A DNA stretch of 64,000 nt from contig CM054058.1 of the NCBI GenBank assembly GCA_028641055.1, forward strand, positions 238,500,187-238,564,186, read 5' to 3'. Source of the stretch: Alopecurus myosuroides. Taxonomy: Eukaryota > Streptophyta > Magnoliopsida > Poales > Poaceae. This document shows positions 33,470 through 46,223 of the stretch, one piece after another. Made by a program: the position numbers and the translations under genes. The number at the start of each line of letters is the position of its first letter. The first letter of the stretch is position 1. The notes below the pieces were generated by a model. The model ran no database searches. It saw nothing but the letters and a program-made list of their open reading frames with translations, and had not been told where the DNA came from.

Positions 33470-33693
33470 AGAGTGTTTAAGGGTTCCTCCAGGACGGTTC
33501 CTCTGCTCCTCGACTTCTTGATGGAGGAGGCGGTTAGGTGAAAATCAGTAGGGTGTTTGTGAGTAGTACACCTTTTTTAGTTTTTGGGGTGTGTGTGGAT
33601 CGCCTCTAGGGGCGGGGTGGATTAGCTTTGTAACCTGTAACCCTCTCTTCTTCTATAAAAAAAGGCGTGCAATTCGCGCGTTCCTGAAAAAAA
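33470..33693 (+). mobile_element. LINE 3'-tail fragment
   Basis: Ends 'TATAAAAAAAGGCGTGCAA' then 'TTCGCGCGTTCCTGAAAAAAA', the typical 3' end of grass LINEs. Only the non-coding tail remains. Confidence 0.55.
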
Positions 33694-35050
33694 TAACCTT
33701 CAACGGCACACGTCAAAGCGTGCCATTGTGACGGCAAAATTTCAGGACTGAGACGTATCTGCTGCACCCGCGCTTATGGTGTAACCGGCCGTTAAAAATA
33801 CAAGCTACACAATGTTATAATTTTTTTAAAATTTACAACATGGACATGGCATATACCTACGGCATCATAAAAACTCAAATCCAAATTTGAAACACAACTT
33901 GACAAATAAAAAGAGCAAACTGAACACTTGTATGTTAATGGGCCAAATTGTTTGGCCCAATTACAGTAACTACTTTTTTGACAGCATTTGACCTTTTTTT
34001 TTGTTCCATGATACGTTGAATTTAAATCTTGTTTTACATGGAAAATATACAACGTGTCAAGGTGCTAAATTGTCTCTACAATTTTTACAACTTTTAGAGT
34101 ACAATTTCAATCTTGGGTGCAACTTTTGTACCACAAGAGTGGCAGAGTGGATGCACTTAATATGTTCTCCTGACTCGTGGGAAATGCAAGTAATATACGA
34201 ATGAATTCAAATCTAGCTATGAGAGCGAAATTTTCACCGTAGTCAAGTCTTTCGACTTGAGAGTAGCCTTGAACAGCTGCGGTGACCTAGCACACCACTT
34301 CATGTGTAGTGCACAAGTCGTTGACATAATACTCACAGAAGGATTTATCTATGAATACTACATCCCTCAGAGTGGTACAACAGAAACATAGCAGGTCCAA
34401 GCAAATCTATAGGATACAAACTTTCATTACAAAATTTCGAGAATCTACTTGATGAATCAAGAAGATCTCATGCAAAAGAAATATCAGAAGAAGCAATTCG
34501 AAGCTCCAAGCTCGAGAAGAACACTAGCTCATAACCTAATGCACTAAGGCTGATGTCAGCCCTAATCTATGGTTTGTGAGAATCTAAGTCCATGAATGGA
34601 CTCCTCCTTCAACTAGGTAGCTTGTTCTCCACCGACATTATTGATGACATCGCTTTATTGGTTAAGTAGTATGAGACTCCTCCTAGCTTCATGAGATAGC
34701 GATGACTTCCGGTGAAAACTTCCTTAAGGCTTCAACTCTAAGCAGGGGGTCAAACGGGAACGAATGAGTAACGAGCGTTTCTCAACAAGTTCATGATATA
34801 AAGTGGGTAGTTTGACGCACTAACTACAACTTTAGACTCGAAAGAGTCATAAACTAATGCAAGGTTTTTGAAAATCTTTCTTCAAGAGGTTGCTTTTAAT
34901 TTGGAAAAATATGCCCGCCAGATCTTCACAGGGCTAGAACTTCATGGAGTTGGCTTTCCTGCGGCGTTCGCAGCTCCTTCCCGGAACAGGGGGTAACATG
35001 TCACATCCTTTTACACTCTGTAGAGGTGTGTTACTTCACCCATAGGCGAT
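33694..35050. repeat. Unresolved repeat-like stretch
   Basis: AT-rich in the first part with a GGGCCAAATTGTTTGGCCC hairpin near 33940. The second part (34.2-35.05 kb) reads like decayed LTR-retrotransposon sequence with no open frame. It ends against a TGATACGTATCC LTR start. Confidence 0.35.
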
Positions 35051-35503
35051 TGATACGTATCCAACGTATCTATAATTTCTGATGTTCCATGTTGATATTA
35101 TGTCAATTGCTACATGTTTTCTCCCTTATTTATAGCATTTTTACACATTTTCCGGGACTAACCTATTAACAAGATGCCAAGTGCCAGTTCCCTGTTTTCT
35201 ACTGTTTTTTTATTTTAGAAAAGTTGTTCTGGAAATATTCTCAAAATTGGACCCCACGAATCTCGAAGTTTCTATTTTCCCCGGAAGCATCTAGAAGTCC
35301 AAAGAGGAGTCGAGGACGGGCACTAGGAGGCCCTTACCATAGCCAGGCGCGGCCCCCTTAGCCGCGCGTGGGGGTGGTGAGGCCACCCTGGTGGTCCACC
35401 GACGTCTCCCTTTCGCCTATTTATTCCCCCCCGAAGGAAAACCCTAGGTACCTAATAAAAAAGCCCCGAAAAGTTCCACAGCCGCCGTCGTCGTCAACAG
35501 TGA
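35051..35503 (+). mobile_element. Truncated LTR, 'TGATACGT' family, copy 1
   Basis: Starts TGATACGTATCCAACGTATC and follows the copy at 36840 closely until CGTCGTCAAC (35503), where it breaks off. About 1.1 kb of the LTR is missing, so this is a deleted LTR joined to internal sequence. Confidence 0.75.
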
Positions 35504-36839
35504 CTTGTCACTGCCACGGACCCTCTTAGAGTGATTTGCGTTGTTCCTTGTAAAGATGATTTTCTTGTTGTAACCTTTTAACTCGTGATTCTATGTTGCG
35601 GTTCCTGGCACTTCCACCATCCATATTTGCTAGCCTCTTCGGTACTGTGCATTGCCCTTTCTCACATTGAGAGTTGGTGCAAACTTCGCTAGTGCATCCA
35701 AGTCTCGCGGGAGGACTTTGTTCTCCTACACATAAGCCCATATATTCTTCCTCAAAACAACCACCATACCTACCTATCATGGCATTTCCATAGCCATTCC
35801 AAGATATATTTCTACACAACATCCACCTCCATTATGATACTTGATGATGAGCTTCATGGTTATTTATGCATACTGCTACACTGGCAGGAGCATGCAGTTG
35901 GATACGTCAGAGATATTCCATTATGAGTTATGAGTACTAAAAGTGTGATTATTCATTGTAATATAGGATGTTGCCCCTACCGGTGAGGATATATAAAATA
36001 AATAAAAAATGAAAAGGCCCCAAAAAGGGCCAAAGAGAGAGGGGGCGCATCACTATCCTTTATACCACATTTGTGCTTCATGTTTAGCACCAATACTTCA
36101 GTTTGGAGAAAGTTTTCATATTCTCATTCATTCATAACTATGTGGGGAATTTTACATTATAGAACTTGGCTTGTATATTCCAATGATGAGCCTCCTCAAA
36201 TGAGCTCTAGGTCTTCGTGAGGAAGCAAGTTGGATGCACCCCCACTAGTTCCATTGGAGAGCTTTCATACACTTATAGCTCTATGTGCATCCGTTGTGTG
36301 GCAATCCCTACTCCTTGCATAGCTTCGGTTGTAAGACTTTCTCTTGTCTAATGATGAGTTTCAGCTTTGTGAGCCTTTCTTCCATTGACCTTCCAAACCC
36401 CCCATAATGTTATATTTTCTATAACATCCCGGTGCCAGGGACCAATGCAGAACACTTGCTTGTTTTTAGTGCGCAAATAGTTTAAGATTCAAACATTGAA
36501 TCGTGTGGAAAGCTTGACTTGATCCTAACAGGGGTTGTGAAGATCGTTTGACGTGCATGATATTGTTGTTCTTGAAAGCTTAAATCATCTCTAATAAACT
36601 TTGCACGGTTGATAGTCTTTTAGTATTGATTCATTAAAAGTTTTACTTCTTTCTTCTTTGTTTATGCATTACTTGTTGATATCAAATATAGATCACAACT
36701 TTAGTTCATTTGATCCTAGTTTACATGCTCTGCTTTACATATTATGATCAAGATTGTGTGGTAGCATGTCACCTCAGAAATTATTTTGTTTTATCGTTTA
36801 CCTACTCCAGGACGAGTAGGAACTAAGCTTGGGGATGCT
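35504..36839 (+). mobile_element. Internal 3' region of the 'TGATACGT' LTR family
   Basis: Non-coding. It ends with 'GACGAGTAGGAACTAAGC' and 'TTGGGGATGCT' directly before the next LTR, the place of a polypurine tract. Contains 'AAAAAGGGCCAAAGAGAG' purine-rich text near 36020. No pol domain is visible, consistent with a non-autonomous element. Confidence 0.5.
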
Positions 36840-38411
36840 TGATACGTCTCCAACGTATCTATAATTTCTGATGTTCCATGTTGATATTATGCCAATTGCT
36901 ACATGTATTCTCCCTTCTTTATAACATTTTTACACGTTTTCCGGGACTAACCTATTAACAAGGTGCCAAGTGCCAGTTCCCTGTTTTCTGCTGTTTTTTA
37001 TTTCAGAAAAGTTGTTCTGGAAATATTCTCGGAATTGGTCCCCACGAATCCTGAAGTTCCTATTTTCCCCGGAAGCATCTAGAAGTCCGAAGAGGAGTCA
37101 AAGACGGGCACCAGGGGGCCCTCACCATAGCCAGGCGTTCCCCCCTTGGCCGCTTCTGGGCCTGGTGGCCCACCGATGTCGCCCTTTCGCCTATTTATTC
37201 CCCTTCGAAGGAAAACCCTAGGTACCTGATCAAAAATCCCCGAAAAGTTCCGTAGCCGTCGTCGTCGTCAACCCTAGATCAGGGGGGTTCTGAAGCTTTC
37301 TCCCGGCACCCTGCCGGAGAGGAGATCATCACCGGAGGCCTCTTCATCATGATGCCTTCCTCCGGAGTGATGCGTGAGTAGTTCATCCTTGGACTACGGT
37401 TCAATAGCAATAGCTAGATGGTTTACTTCTCCTCCTATGCCTTAATGTTTCGATCTCGTGAGCTGCCTAACATGATCGAGATTATTCTTATGTAATTCTA
37501 TGTGATGTGTTTGCTGGGATCCGGGGAATATTAAATGTATGCCAAGTTGATTATAGTCTTTATTGCATATGTTATTTGTGATCTTGCATGCTTTCCGTTG
37601 CTACTGGTTGCTCTGGCCAAGTAGTTGCTAGTGACTCCAAGAGGGAGTATTTATGCTCGATAGTTGGGTTCATGCCTCCTCTTCGCCTGTGCTCGAGTGA
37701 CAGAAACGTGACGGGGGTGGATGTGATGTTGCCACTAGGGAGAAAACAACGATGTGAGTGCCCGCGTGCACAATCATTGCTTACATTACACACATTGCTT
37801 AATGCGATTATATGTTGCTTGCAACTTAATACCTAAGGGGGTTCGGATGATAACCTGAGGGTGGATTATTAGTCATAGATGCAGTTGGATTATGGTCTAT
37901 GTATATTGTTGTAATGCCCGCACTAAATATCATAGTAGTTATCATGTCATGAATGTGCACTACCGTGAAACTTCTATTTGTTAATTGCCCAACTGTAATT
38001 TGTTCACCCAGCATACTATCTTTTATGGAGAGACACCAGTAGTGAACCTATGAACCCCGGTCCATTTTCCTACATTGTTAAACAAACCACTACAATTCCC
38101 TCCTTTCTTTACTTACGGTAAGCATACACCATTTTCCACAATATACGTCTAATCTTTGTTTTCAACAAGACTGGTGAGATTGACAACCTCACTGTACCGT
38201 TGGGACAAAGTATTTTGGTTGTGTTGTGTGCAGGTTCCGCGTTGTTGCTGACACCGGTGAGGCGCCATCACCACCGTCAGTGGAATCAACCTTCCGAAGA
38301 TCCTCTTTCTCCTGCTGGATTGATAACCTTGGTTCTAAACTGAGGGAAATTGTTACCGCTGTACTCATCACACCCTCCTCTTGGGTTCCTAACACGCCAT
38401 CACAAGCATCA
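36840..38411 (+). mobile_element. LTR, 'TGATACGT' family, copy 2 (near full length)
   Basis: Starts TGATACGTCTCC and ends AGCATCA at 38411, about 1.57 kb. It is followed by the PBS of the next internal region. Because internal 3' sequence precedes it and a PBS follows it, it looks like the shared LTR of two tandem element copies. Confidence 0.7.
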
Positions 38412-38419
38412 AGAATTTC

Positions 38420-38437
38420 TGGCGCTGTTGTTGGGGA
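38420..38437 (+). other. Primer binding site after LTR copy 2
   Basis: TGGCGCTGTTGTTGGGGA is a diverged form of the TGGCGCCGTTGCCGGGGA PBS (Arg-tRNA type) of Tat-like gypsy elements. About 80 bp of leader follow before the next element interrupts. Confidence 0.65.
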
Positions 38438-40128
38438 CTTAAAATTCATCATCGCCAAGAAGTCTCCCCGTCAAGGCACCATCAAGGCGTAGCAGCGATC
38501 AAGACCATGTTGTACAACCAGGTGTATATTTCTGTCCACTCCCACTCAGGTGTGGGGCCCGGTTGTTGATCCAAACCAAACCATGCTTCTCCGCACAACA
38601 CATGCTCACCCATTTCTGCCACGCGGGTTTAACCCCTAATTCCACCCCTCATGATAGATATCTAGGCGCCCCGGGCAGACCATAATAGACCCCAGAGTCC
38701 GTGGGAATTAAGGGATCCCACCCATGTGCATGTAGTCTCGCAAGACCTACAGCGTACGGCTCTGGCAGCCCGTTGACATGTGAACGGGAGAAGATTACAG
38801 CTGGCTTACTCGCCCATACAAGACCCATGGTTAACGCGGTATTTACGGTGCAAGAATCCTGACGGCATTTGTTGTTAATTACTAGGTAATACTTTCCCAT
38901 GGAGATGGAACCTTCCATTGACCTATTCATCTTACCATGGTTCCATCCGCCCACCAAACAGAATACTACCACTCAGGTAGTCATTCAAGTAGTCATATTA
39001 TTATAAAAATAGGACCATGCATTCTTTTGAGAATAGGTGGTAATACGATAGGGTTTTTGCAAATAGTTCGTTCGGAAATACTGCAAAGGATATGAGCAAG
39101 TGATGAACTTGCTTGAGATAGAGATAATGACAATAATAATCCATGTCTTTGGGTTCTAGGGTCGCGTTGAAAATCCCGAGACCTGAAAGGTAGCAAAGTA
39201 GTCTCGTTAAGGACTACTGAAAACACTAGCAAGATGATGTAGTGCATAGTAATGTGATGCATTGCAAAATACCATGAAAAATACCCCATCTTACAAGTGT
39301 AAGCTATGATCGACACGATGCTAAGATTACATTTGTTTTAGGTGTCTTAGAGTTGTTTTATTACTTGTGGTGATGATGTTCTTCACTTCTTTTAGACTGA
39401 TATGTGTTTCACTTTTATTTAACAAACATTTGTTTATTATGTTTAAGTAGAAGTATTTATTACTTGGTTAGGCAATAAGACAATACCTCGTGGAAAACAA
39501 CTATTGAAAATATAACAAACACCTTTTATTTTATGTTAAAAAATGTAATTCTAATGATAAAGAGGTTAATGGAAAATGAGCAACTAATACAACCAACTCT
39601 ATCATCACATACTTTGCTAATGACTTGTGATGATAGGTTTAGTAGGTGTGAAAATATTAGGAATTCATAAGTTGAACAAAATATTTAGTTTCTAACATAT
39701 TTGATTTGAAAATGTTTTCCCTTTCATTTGGTTTATCATTTGAAGCTTTCTAAAAAGTTTTGAATAAGTTATTAATTTTCCAGATTTTTAAATGAATGAA
39801 ATGACTAGGCAAAATATTGCACATAGGAAAACTTGTTCAAATGACTTTGAAAACCCCATAAATGTGTTGCATTTTTATTTCGAAGCATTTTGGCACATAA
39901 CTTGTATTTTTTATTTTTATGAATTATTTATTATTTTTCTCAATTTTAAATGAATTAATTTAAATGAAAAATATTTAATTTAAAACTTTATCAAACATAT
40001 ATGAAAAGTTGATAAACATTTAGATTTTATTTTTCTAAGCATTTATATATTTTATTTGTATTTTTATGATAAGTAAATTAAAAGTTATTGAATTTATAAG
40101 ATTAATTATTTTCTGCCTATTTTAAATT

Positions 40129-40150
40129 GACAGGTGGGACCCACCTGTCA
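40129..40150. repeat. Perfect palindrome in the LTR
   Basis: GACAGGTGGG and its complement around a central 'AC' (GACAGGTGGGACCCACCTGT). It could bind E-box-type factors or form a hairpin; function unknown. Confidence 0.7.
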
Positions 40151-40209
40151 GTTTAGTTTTAAATCAAAAATTAAAAGAAAAGGAAAAGGAAAAAATTATC
40201 CCCACATCA

Positions 40210-40234
40210 TGCTGACGTCAGGATGACGTCAGCA
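40210..40234. promoter_or_regulatory. Paired TGACGTCA motifs in the LTR core
   Basis: Two overlapping-half palindromes, CTGACGTCAG and ATGACGTCAG, in one 25-bp inverted arrangement. TGACGTCA is a plant bZIP (TGA/as-1 type) site. Its place before the GC-rich core suggests an LTR enhancer (inference). Confidence 0.5.
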
Positions 40235-43200
40235 ACGGAGGCAATCTCCACTGCTCGAATTCAATCGACGGATTTGCTCCGGATTTGGGTGATTTCTCTG
40301 CTCCACTAGGTCGAGGGTATCACGTTAGCGTGTGGGTGGCAGTGGGGTGACCAAATGGTCACCGAAGTTACCCCGATGACCACCGACCCAGCGTCAGACA
40401 GCGGTGCACGGTGACAGTTTGATTTCGGGCGCAATAATTCGAACGAAAAACACCCGGAGGTTCCTAAACTCACCCTTAAGCTCGTTGGAGAGTCGGGGAA
40501 GGAAGGCGTTGCTGGAATCAACCGGAATCGTCCGTGGCATCCGGCGGTCGGAGAGGAAGAAGAAAGATGGATTCGGCCGCCTCCAAACCTCCCAGCAAGC
40601 TAGCTTCGACGTGGAGATAGAGGCGAGTACGACGCTTTTGGGGATGGCCTCAATCGGTCCCAACGTGGCCGGAGTCGACGGCGGTGACCGGCGGCAGTAG
40701 GGTTGCAAGTTCTCTCCCGGAAACAGAGAGAGGAGGGAATAGAGAGAGAGGAGAGGTAGAGGAAAAGTTGGAGGATCCCTCCTGCTTCTAATATGTGACG
40801 AGTAGGCGGCAAGCAGGGGGTGGCGTCTGCCTCGACAATGCGATGCGCTCCTCTTCTTTCTATCCTGAGGTGGAAGAAACGAAAATAGAAATGAGTAATT
40901 TCAATAATCCCCTATTACTTTGAAGATTCACAACTTGGTCCTTCTGATTATAAATCTGAGGAGAAAAGCTTGTTTTTTGGGCCTTTTTGAAAACTAAAAA
41001 ATTATTAAAAATCATATTTGGAATCCTTGTCAACAATCCAACATTAGCAAGTTTTGTTTTGGTGAAATTGAAGAAGATTTGAATATTTAACTTGGGGTGC
41101 TAAATTAAGTGGTTTTTGTCATTTTCTCTCTATTTAATTTTTTAAATGGCTTTAAAATTATCTTATACATGATTAACATGAGCACACAACAAACATGTGG
41201 TTAACAAAGTGATAGGTTTTAATTGGACAACTTTGTATACAAGTCATTCAGGAAATACTTGGTAAAACTTCTCAGTAGTGTTTTTATGTATTGTAACAAA
41301 AGCACCAACTATGGAATTTTATTCCAAGTCATGCCAAATGATTTTAATTAGTGGAAGGACTTGTTTTTTTTATGTAACTTTGTTATTCTCATAATTGAAA
41401 CTCTTAGTAATTTTGGTTGACAATTTACTTGGGTGTGTGTAAGCCATGTTTGCTATTTTTAGTACCTGATCAAATGGAAAATATGAGTGGCCTTTGAAAT
41501 CTATTTGTTTGTTTTCCACCAGGTTCCAAGTATGGATATTATCCCATGCTTGTTTTAGAAACATGTGATCATTTACATAGGTAGGTATAGATGAATTTTT
41601 GTTATTACCTATTTGTCTTATGTATGAGAAGGATCTGGAGAACAAGGTAGTTAAGCTTGTTTCCACCTACCTCAACATATCACAATACATTTGGATGCAA
41701 TGGCTTGTTATTATTTCTTACTTGATAATTTTTTCCATTAAAGAGATGATTATGTGTTCCTCATCTCTGATGAGCTTGACAAGGAATAGAGATTCTAGGT
41801 TCTCTATACTACCTAATGATACATTGGATAATTGCTTATGCTCCCTTACCGAGGCAGTGTTTCTTCTTGTGGTCTTCTATTGCCTGCAATATCCTTGTCT
41901 CTTGTTGTCACTAGTCTCTAGGTACTGCCTTTGTCACTTGCAAGTAAGATCAGCTCTTGGATTCCATCTTCAACTGTCTCATCCTTGTGGTGAAGACAAC
42001 CCATTACTCTAAGCAAAGATTTCTCTTAGATGATTATAAAGAAATGTAAGTGTATTTGATGACATCAATTTTCCCTATGCATATAAGAAGAATTTGTTGG
42101 CAAGTTAGCTAGGCTTGCCTCCAAATTACTTTTCATGTACAAATGGCTGAGATCTACTAGATTATATGATCTTTTGTTTGTTTGTGGGTGGCACTCAATT
42201 GTTTGAGTATACAAAAGTGATTTGTTAACAAGATCCAGAAACTTTTTACCAAACTACTTCTATATAACACTAACATTGGAATATCACACTATTTCAGGAG
42301 GAATTAATAAGATCTGCGTGAGATATAAGAGTTTCCAAATACTTTTATGATAGATTGAATAGCACTTCTAGAACACACTAAAGACTCTTCCTGACGATCT
42401 TCCTATGGTAGTTCCTCCTTTCTTGTGGGTTGCTTCACTTACAGAATGTCTTCGAGAAGATTGGGAAACAAGAAAATAACATAGTACAGACAAAGTAGAA
42501 AGATCTTTTTTTCTTTTAAAGTAGAAAGATCTTGATTAAGACTTAGTGAAGCTTTTATTCTCCTTCCATATACTTCTCATTTTGTTTCCCATAGGATAAG
42601 TACTTATTTCATATATGATGTGTTTTACTTAACTATCAATCCAATTCCTCTAATAGAGGTTATAACTTGTTGTTATTCCATTAGTTGTATCCAGAGATAC
42701 TTTATTTGTTGATTGTTGATTGTTGAATTTGAATAGAAGTGTGTAATTCTTATGGAATGATGACTTAAGATAATAAGTTGATCATATGATCCATTAATGT
42801 GTTGAGGTTTCATATGCTCACTTGTATAAGATGAATGAGACAATGAGCATGAGAAGATTATTGGGGTTTAATGACTTATGTCATAGCTGTTAGTGATTTT
42901 TTCAGGTGTCATGATTTTACTTTATATTCTTCTTTTGTAATATTTGGTATGCATAATGCAGACGAGGTTTAGGAATATCATATGTAATGAGCAAGGTTTA
43001 ACAATAATTTAGGAAGACCAATTTCTTCTTTTAGGTACTTATTTATAGTTGATGAGATATGTACATATTCTATAAAAATGTTAATAACTATTATTATGTC
43101 ATTTCCCACTTGTGGGGTTTGAGTTCATACTTGTTTGTATCATTTGTGTTCTATTGAACCTTTGTTATTCCATTCTAAAGGCTTACTTAATAGTTGTGAG

Positions 43201-43673
43201 ATAATTTATAAAGATTTCGTGTGAATGGGTTGATGACTTAAAGTGTTCATGTTTAGAGGACATAAAATATCTACTTATGAGATGATTTAATTGTGCAATA
43301 CTAACTTGTGAAAGTATGATCATCAGTTAGGTGATTTGGATTTTCACCCCTGTTTGGACTCTATGCACCTAGTTGAGTTCTCCCAAGTCACTTAAAGACT
43401 TTAGATTGGAGTTGTTGAAAGTTAGTGTTGGTCACCAACTGTGGTTTGTCTTACCAAATGATTAGGCTTGCAGGACACTTCTTATAAATATCACTCCAAA
43501 TGCACTCTCTAATAGATTATCTAAGCCTATTTCATCATGTCAAGGGAAACATTGGTCACTTTGCTTCGTTTGAACTTCCGTGCCAAAATTTCCCGTATTT
43601 TTCAGATGCATGCTTTGCAAATGCACATATTATATCTTGATCCTTATAACTTCCCAAACACTGGGATGTTACA

Positions 43674-44439
43674 ACAACCAAACAAGTCTTATCGTCAATC
43701 ACTTACCCATGAGAATGTTTCTTGCTCTTGTACACCCATTTTGTCCCAATGAAATTAAGATCCTGGATCTTTCCACTAGATACCAAACTTTGTTTGTCTC
43801 AAAGTTGTGGAGCTCTTCATGCATAGCTTGAAACCTATATTCATCTTCAAGAGCATAATATATCTTGATGGGTTCAACATGAGAGACATAGGCTTTAATT
43901 CCACAAAACATGAGCAATGGACCAGGGGTGGATAATATTCTTCCCAACCCACCAATAACATTCTTTTTATGGTGTGACTTTTGGTACAATTTTGTGGCTT
44001 GACGAGTCATGAAGCGAATGAGTGCATCATCGGGATTCTCATTTGGAGGTACATCCTTGTCATTGCCTTCATCAAGTCCATGATCTACTCGGAATGGATT
44101 TCTTGGTGAAGTGTCACCAAAATCTTGACCATAATTACTGTTGGGTGGGTCTTGATCACTTTTTTCAGGAGTGGTATCAATTTTAAGGTCTTGTTCTTGT
44201 TCTTGGTTTGCCGATTGATCAATGGTTGGAGTAGAGGTCTCAACCTGCGTAGAGCTTGTCCCCGCCTCCTTCGCCACAAGGTGTCCCTCAACAGGTATAG
44301 AGGACATATACCCGTTCTTCCTATGGCAATGGAGGAAGGTTCATCACCTACATCATCACGATCAATATGCTCCACTTGGGAGCCATTATCCTCATGAAAC
44401 TCCATGTTCATAGATTCTTCAACATATCTGGTGCATATG
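43674..44439 (-). pseudogene. Copia pol fragment (integrase-RT linker and RT start)
   Basis: The minus frame from 44307 to 43699 has the acidic linker and then RT-start blocks: 'KAYVSHVEPIKIYYALEDEY' (20 aa) and 'AMHEELHNFETNKVWYLVER', matching the copia 'A..EE...F..N..W.LV.RP' block. The 'GTKWV' position is corrupted and a stop follows. A second minus frame (44450 downward) carries the preceding linker, so there is a frameshift. It is cut at the left by the gypsy LTR and at the right by another LTR. Confidence 0.75.
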
Positions 44440-45737
44440 TGATATGTCATAAATGTATCCTTAATTTCTGATGTTCCATGTTGTATTTATGTTGTTTCCT
44501 ACATGTTTTCTATACACTTTATGTCATTTTTATCGATTTTCCGGACTAACCTATTGACAAGATGCCACAGAGCCAGTTCCCTGTTTTCTGTTGTTTTTTA
44601 CTTTCAGAAAACTTGTTCTCGAAATATTCTCGGAATTGGAAAATTCAAAGTCCGGAGGTCCTTGAATTCCCGAAGGTTCCATGGAGTCCCGAAGAGACCC
44701 GAAGGGGGGCCACAGGGGGGCACACCATAGGGCGGCGCGCCCCTCCTAGGCGCGCCATGGGGTGGTGTGGGGCCCCCAGGCCTCCACCGCCTTTGCCCTT
44801 TCGCCTATTTAAACCCCCTGACATATCAACCCTAAAAATATACCACTTTTTTCCTAGAAACACCAGAGGCCGCCGTCATCGTCATCCCGAGATCGGGAGG
44901 GTTCTGGAGCTCTCCCCGGCACCCTGTCGGGAGGGGAATTCATCACCGGAGGGGTCTACACGACCATGCCCTCCTTGGAAGTAATGCATGAGTAGTTCAT
45001 CCCTGGACTACGGGTCCATAGCAGTAGCTAGATGGTTGTTCTCTCCACTTTGTACCTCATGTTTAGATCTCGTGAGCTTCCCTACATGATCGAGATCATG
45101 TTTATGTAATGCTACATGTTGTGTTTGGTGGAATCTGATGAATGTTGAATCCTATGTCTTCTGATTATCAATCTATCATGTTATCTTCCTGCTTATGTTA
45201 TTTATGATCTTGCATGCTCTCTGTTATTAGTAGATGCTCTGGCCAAGTAGATGCTAGTAACTCCAACAGGGAGTATTTATGCCCGATAGTGGGTTCAGGC
45301 CTCCTTTGCATCTGTGCTCGAGTGACAGAAATGTGAAGGATGGAGGATGTGTTGTTTCCATTAGGGAGAAAACAACGGTGTTTAACTAGTTTACATTGTT
45401 TACGTTACACATTTTGCTTACTGCGATAATCTGTTGCTTGCAACTTAATACCCGATGTTTGTTCGGATGATATTCGGAGGGTGGATTATTAGACATAGAT
45501 GTAGTTGGATGACGGTCTATGTATTTTGTTGTAATGCCCGCATGAATCACATAGTTATATTTATGTCTTGCATATGCACTACGGTGCAGCCTTCATTTCT
45601 GTCAATTGCCCAGCTGTAATTTGTTCACCACACATGTTATTTATCTTTCACGGAGAGACACCACTAGTGAACTATGGACCCCGGTCCATTTTCTCATACT
45701 GATAATACACACACTGCTTTCACACTGCTTTCATACT
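44440..45737 (+). mobile_element. LTR, 'TGATACGT' family, diverged copy 3, interrupted by element A
   Basis: Starts TGATATGTCATAAATG and follows the 36840 LTR throughout ('CTAACCTATTGACAAGATGCC', 'ACCCCGGTCCATTTTC' near 45680). It is lost at 45738 where element A begins. The missing end would lie beyond the window. Confidence 0.7.
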
Positions 45738-46223
45738 TGATGGAGGGATGATAACCCGGTAGGCTAACGCCAAGGAGTAACTCGGCCCAAAGGACGCTGC
45801 GCAAGACCCGGCTTAGGATAAAGGAGCTTCTAGAAGGCCCAGGAACATAGGCCTCGTAGCCCGGATTGTGGGTTCCGGTAAGGAAGTTTAGGGTTAGTAA
45901 GCAGTGTCCGGGTAGGATTCAGAGTACGCCTTGGAGAGTAGGCCAGGGGGTTTGGATGTTATATAAGCCGGCCTCTAGGTTAGGGTAAAACAAGTTGTAT
46001 CGTAAGTAAGAACACAATCGCCGAATTGCGAGGTATCGAGTATCCATTGTGACACGAGAGTTGAGATAATATATTCAGATCGGAGACTCGGCGACTTGAT
46101 TGCCGGCTACCAGATCGCATATCACCATGGTTTCCTTTGAGCTAAACCCTCTCCCAAACACCAGAGTCGATTTGCCCCAAGACAAGTTACCCCGGTAACG
46201 TCTGCCGTGATTATCCCACGACA
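45738..46223 (+). mobile_element. 5' LTR of element A (Tat-type gypsy)
   Basis: TGATGGAGGGATGATAACCC to ...TTATCCCACGACA, 486 bp. TATATAA at 45960. Similar over its length to the 479-bp LTRs of element B, with many differences, so A and B are related subfamilies. PBS TTGGCGCCCACCGTGGGGCC follows at 46225. Confidence 0.88.

Larger units (their letters stand above)
38519..43673 (-). mobile_element. Long AT-rich gypsy-type LTR sequence (probable solo or truncated LTR)
   Basis: The right end is TGTAACATCCCAGTG on the minus strand, the same start type as the LTR at 6123. The layout is also similar: AT-rich, GC-rich promoter-like core near 40.2-40.85 kb, then AT-rich. The pentamer ACAAC sits at both candidate borders (38514-38518 and 43674-43678). 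The low-coordinate end does not show the expected CA, so completeness is uncertain. A small ORF, 41599-42012, is probably chance. No gag or pol. Confidence 0.5.
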
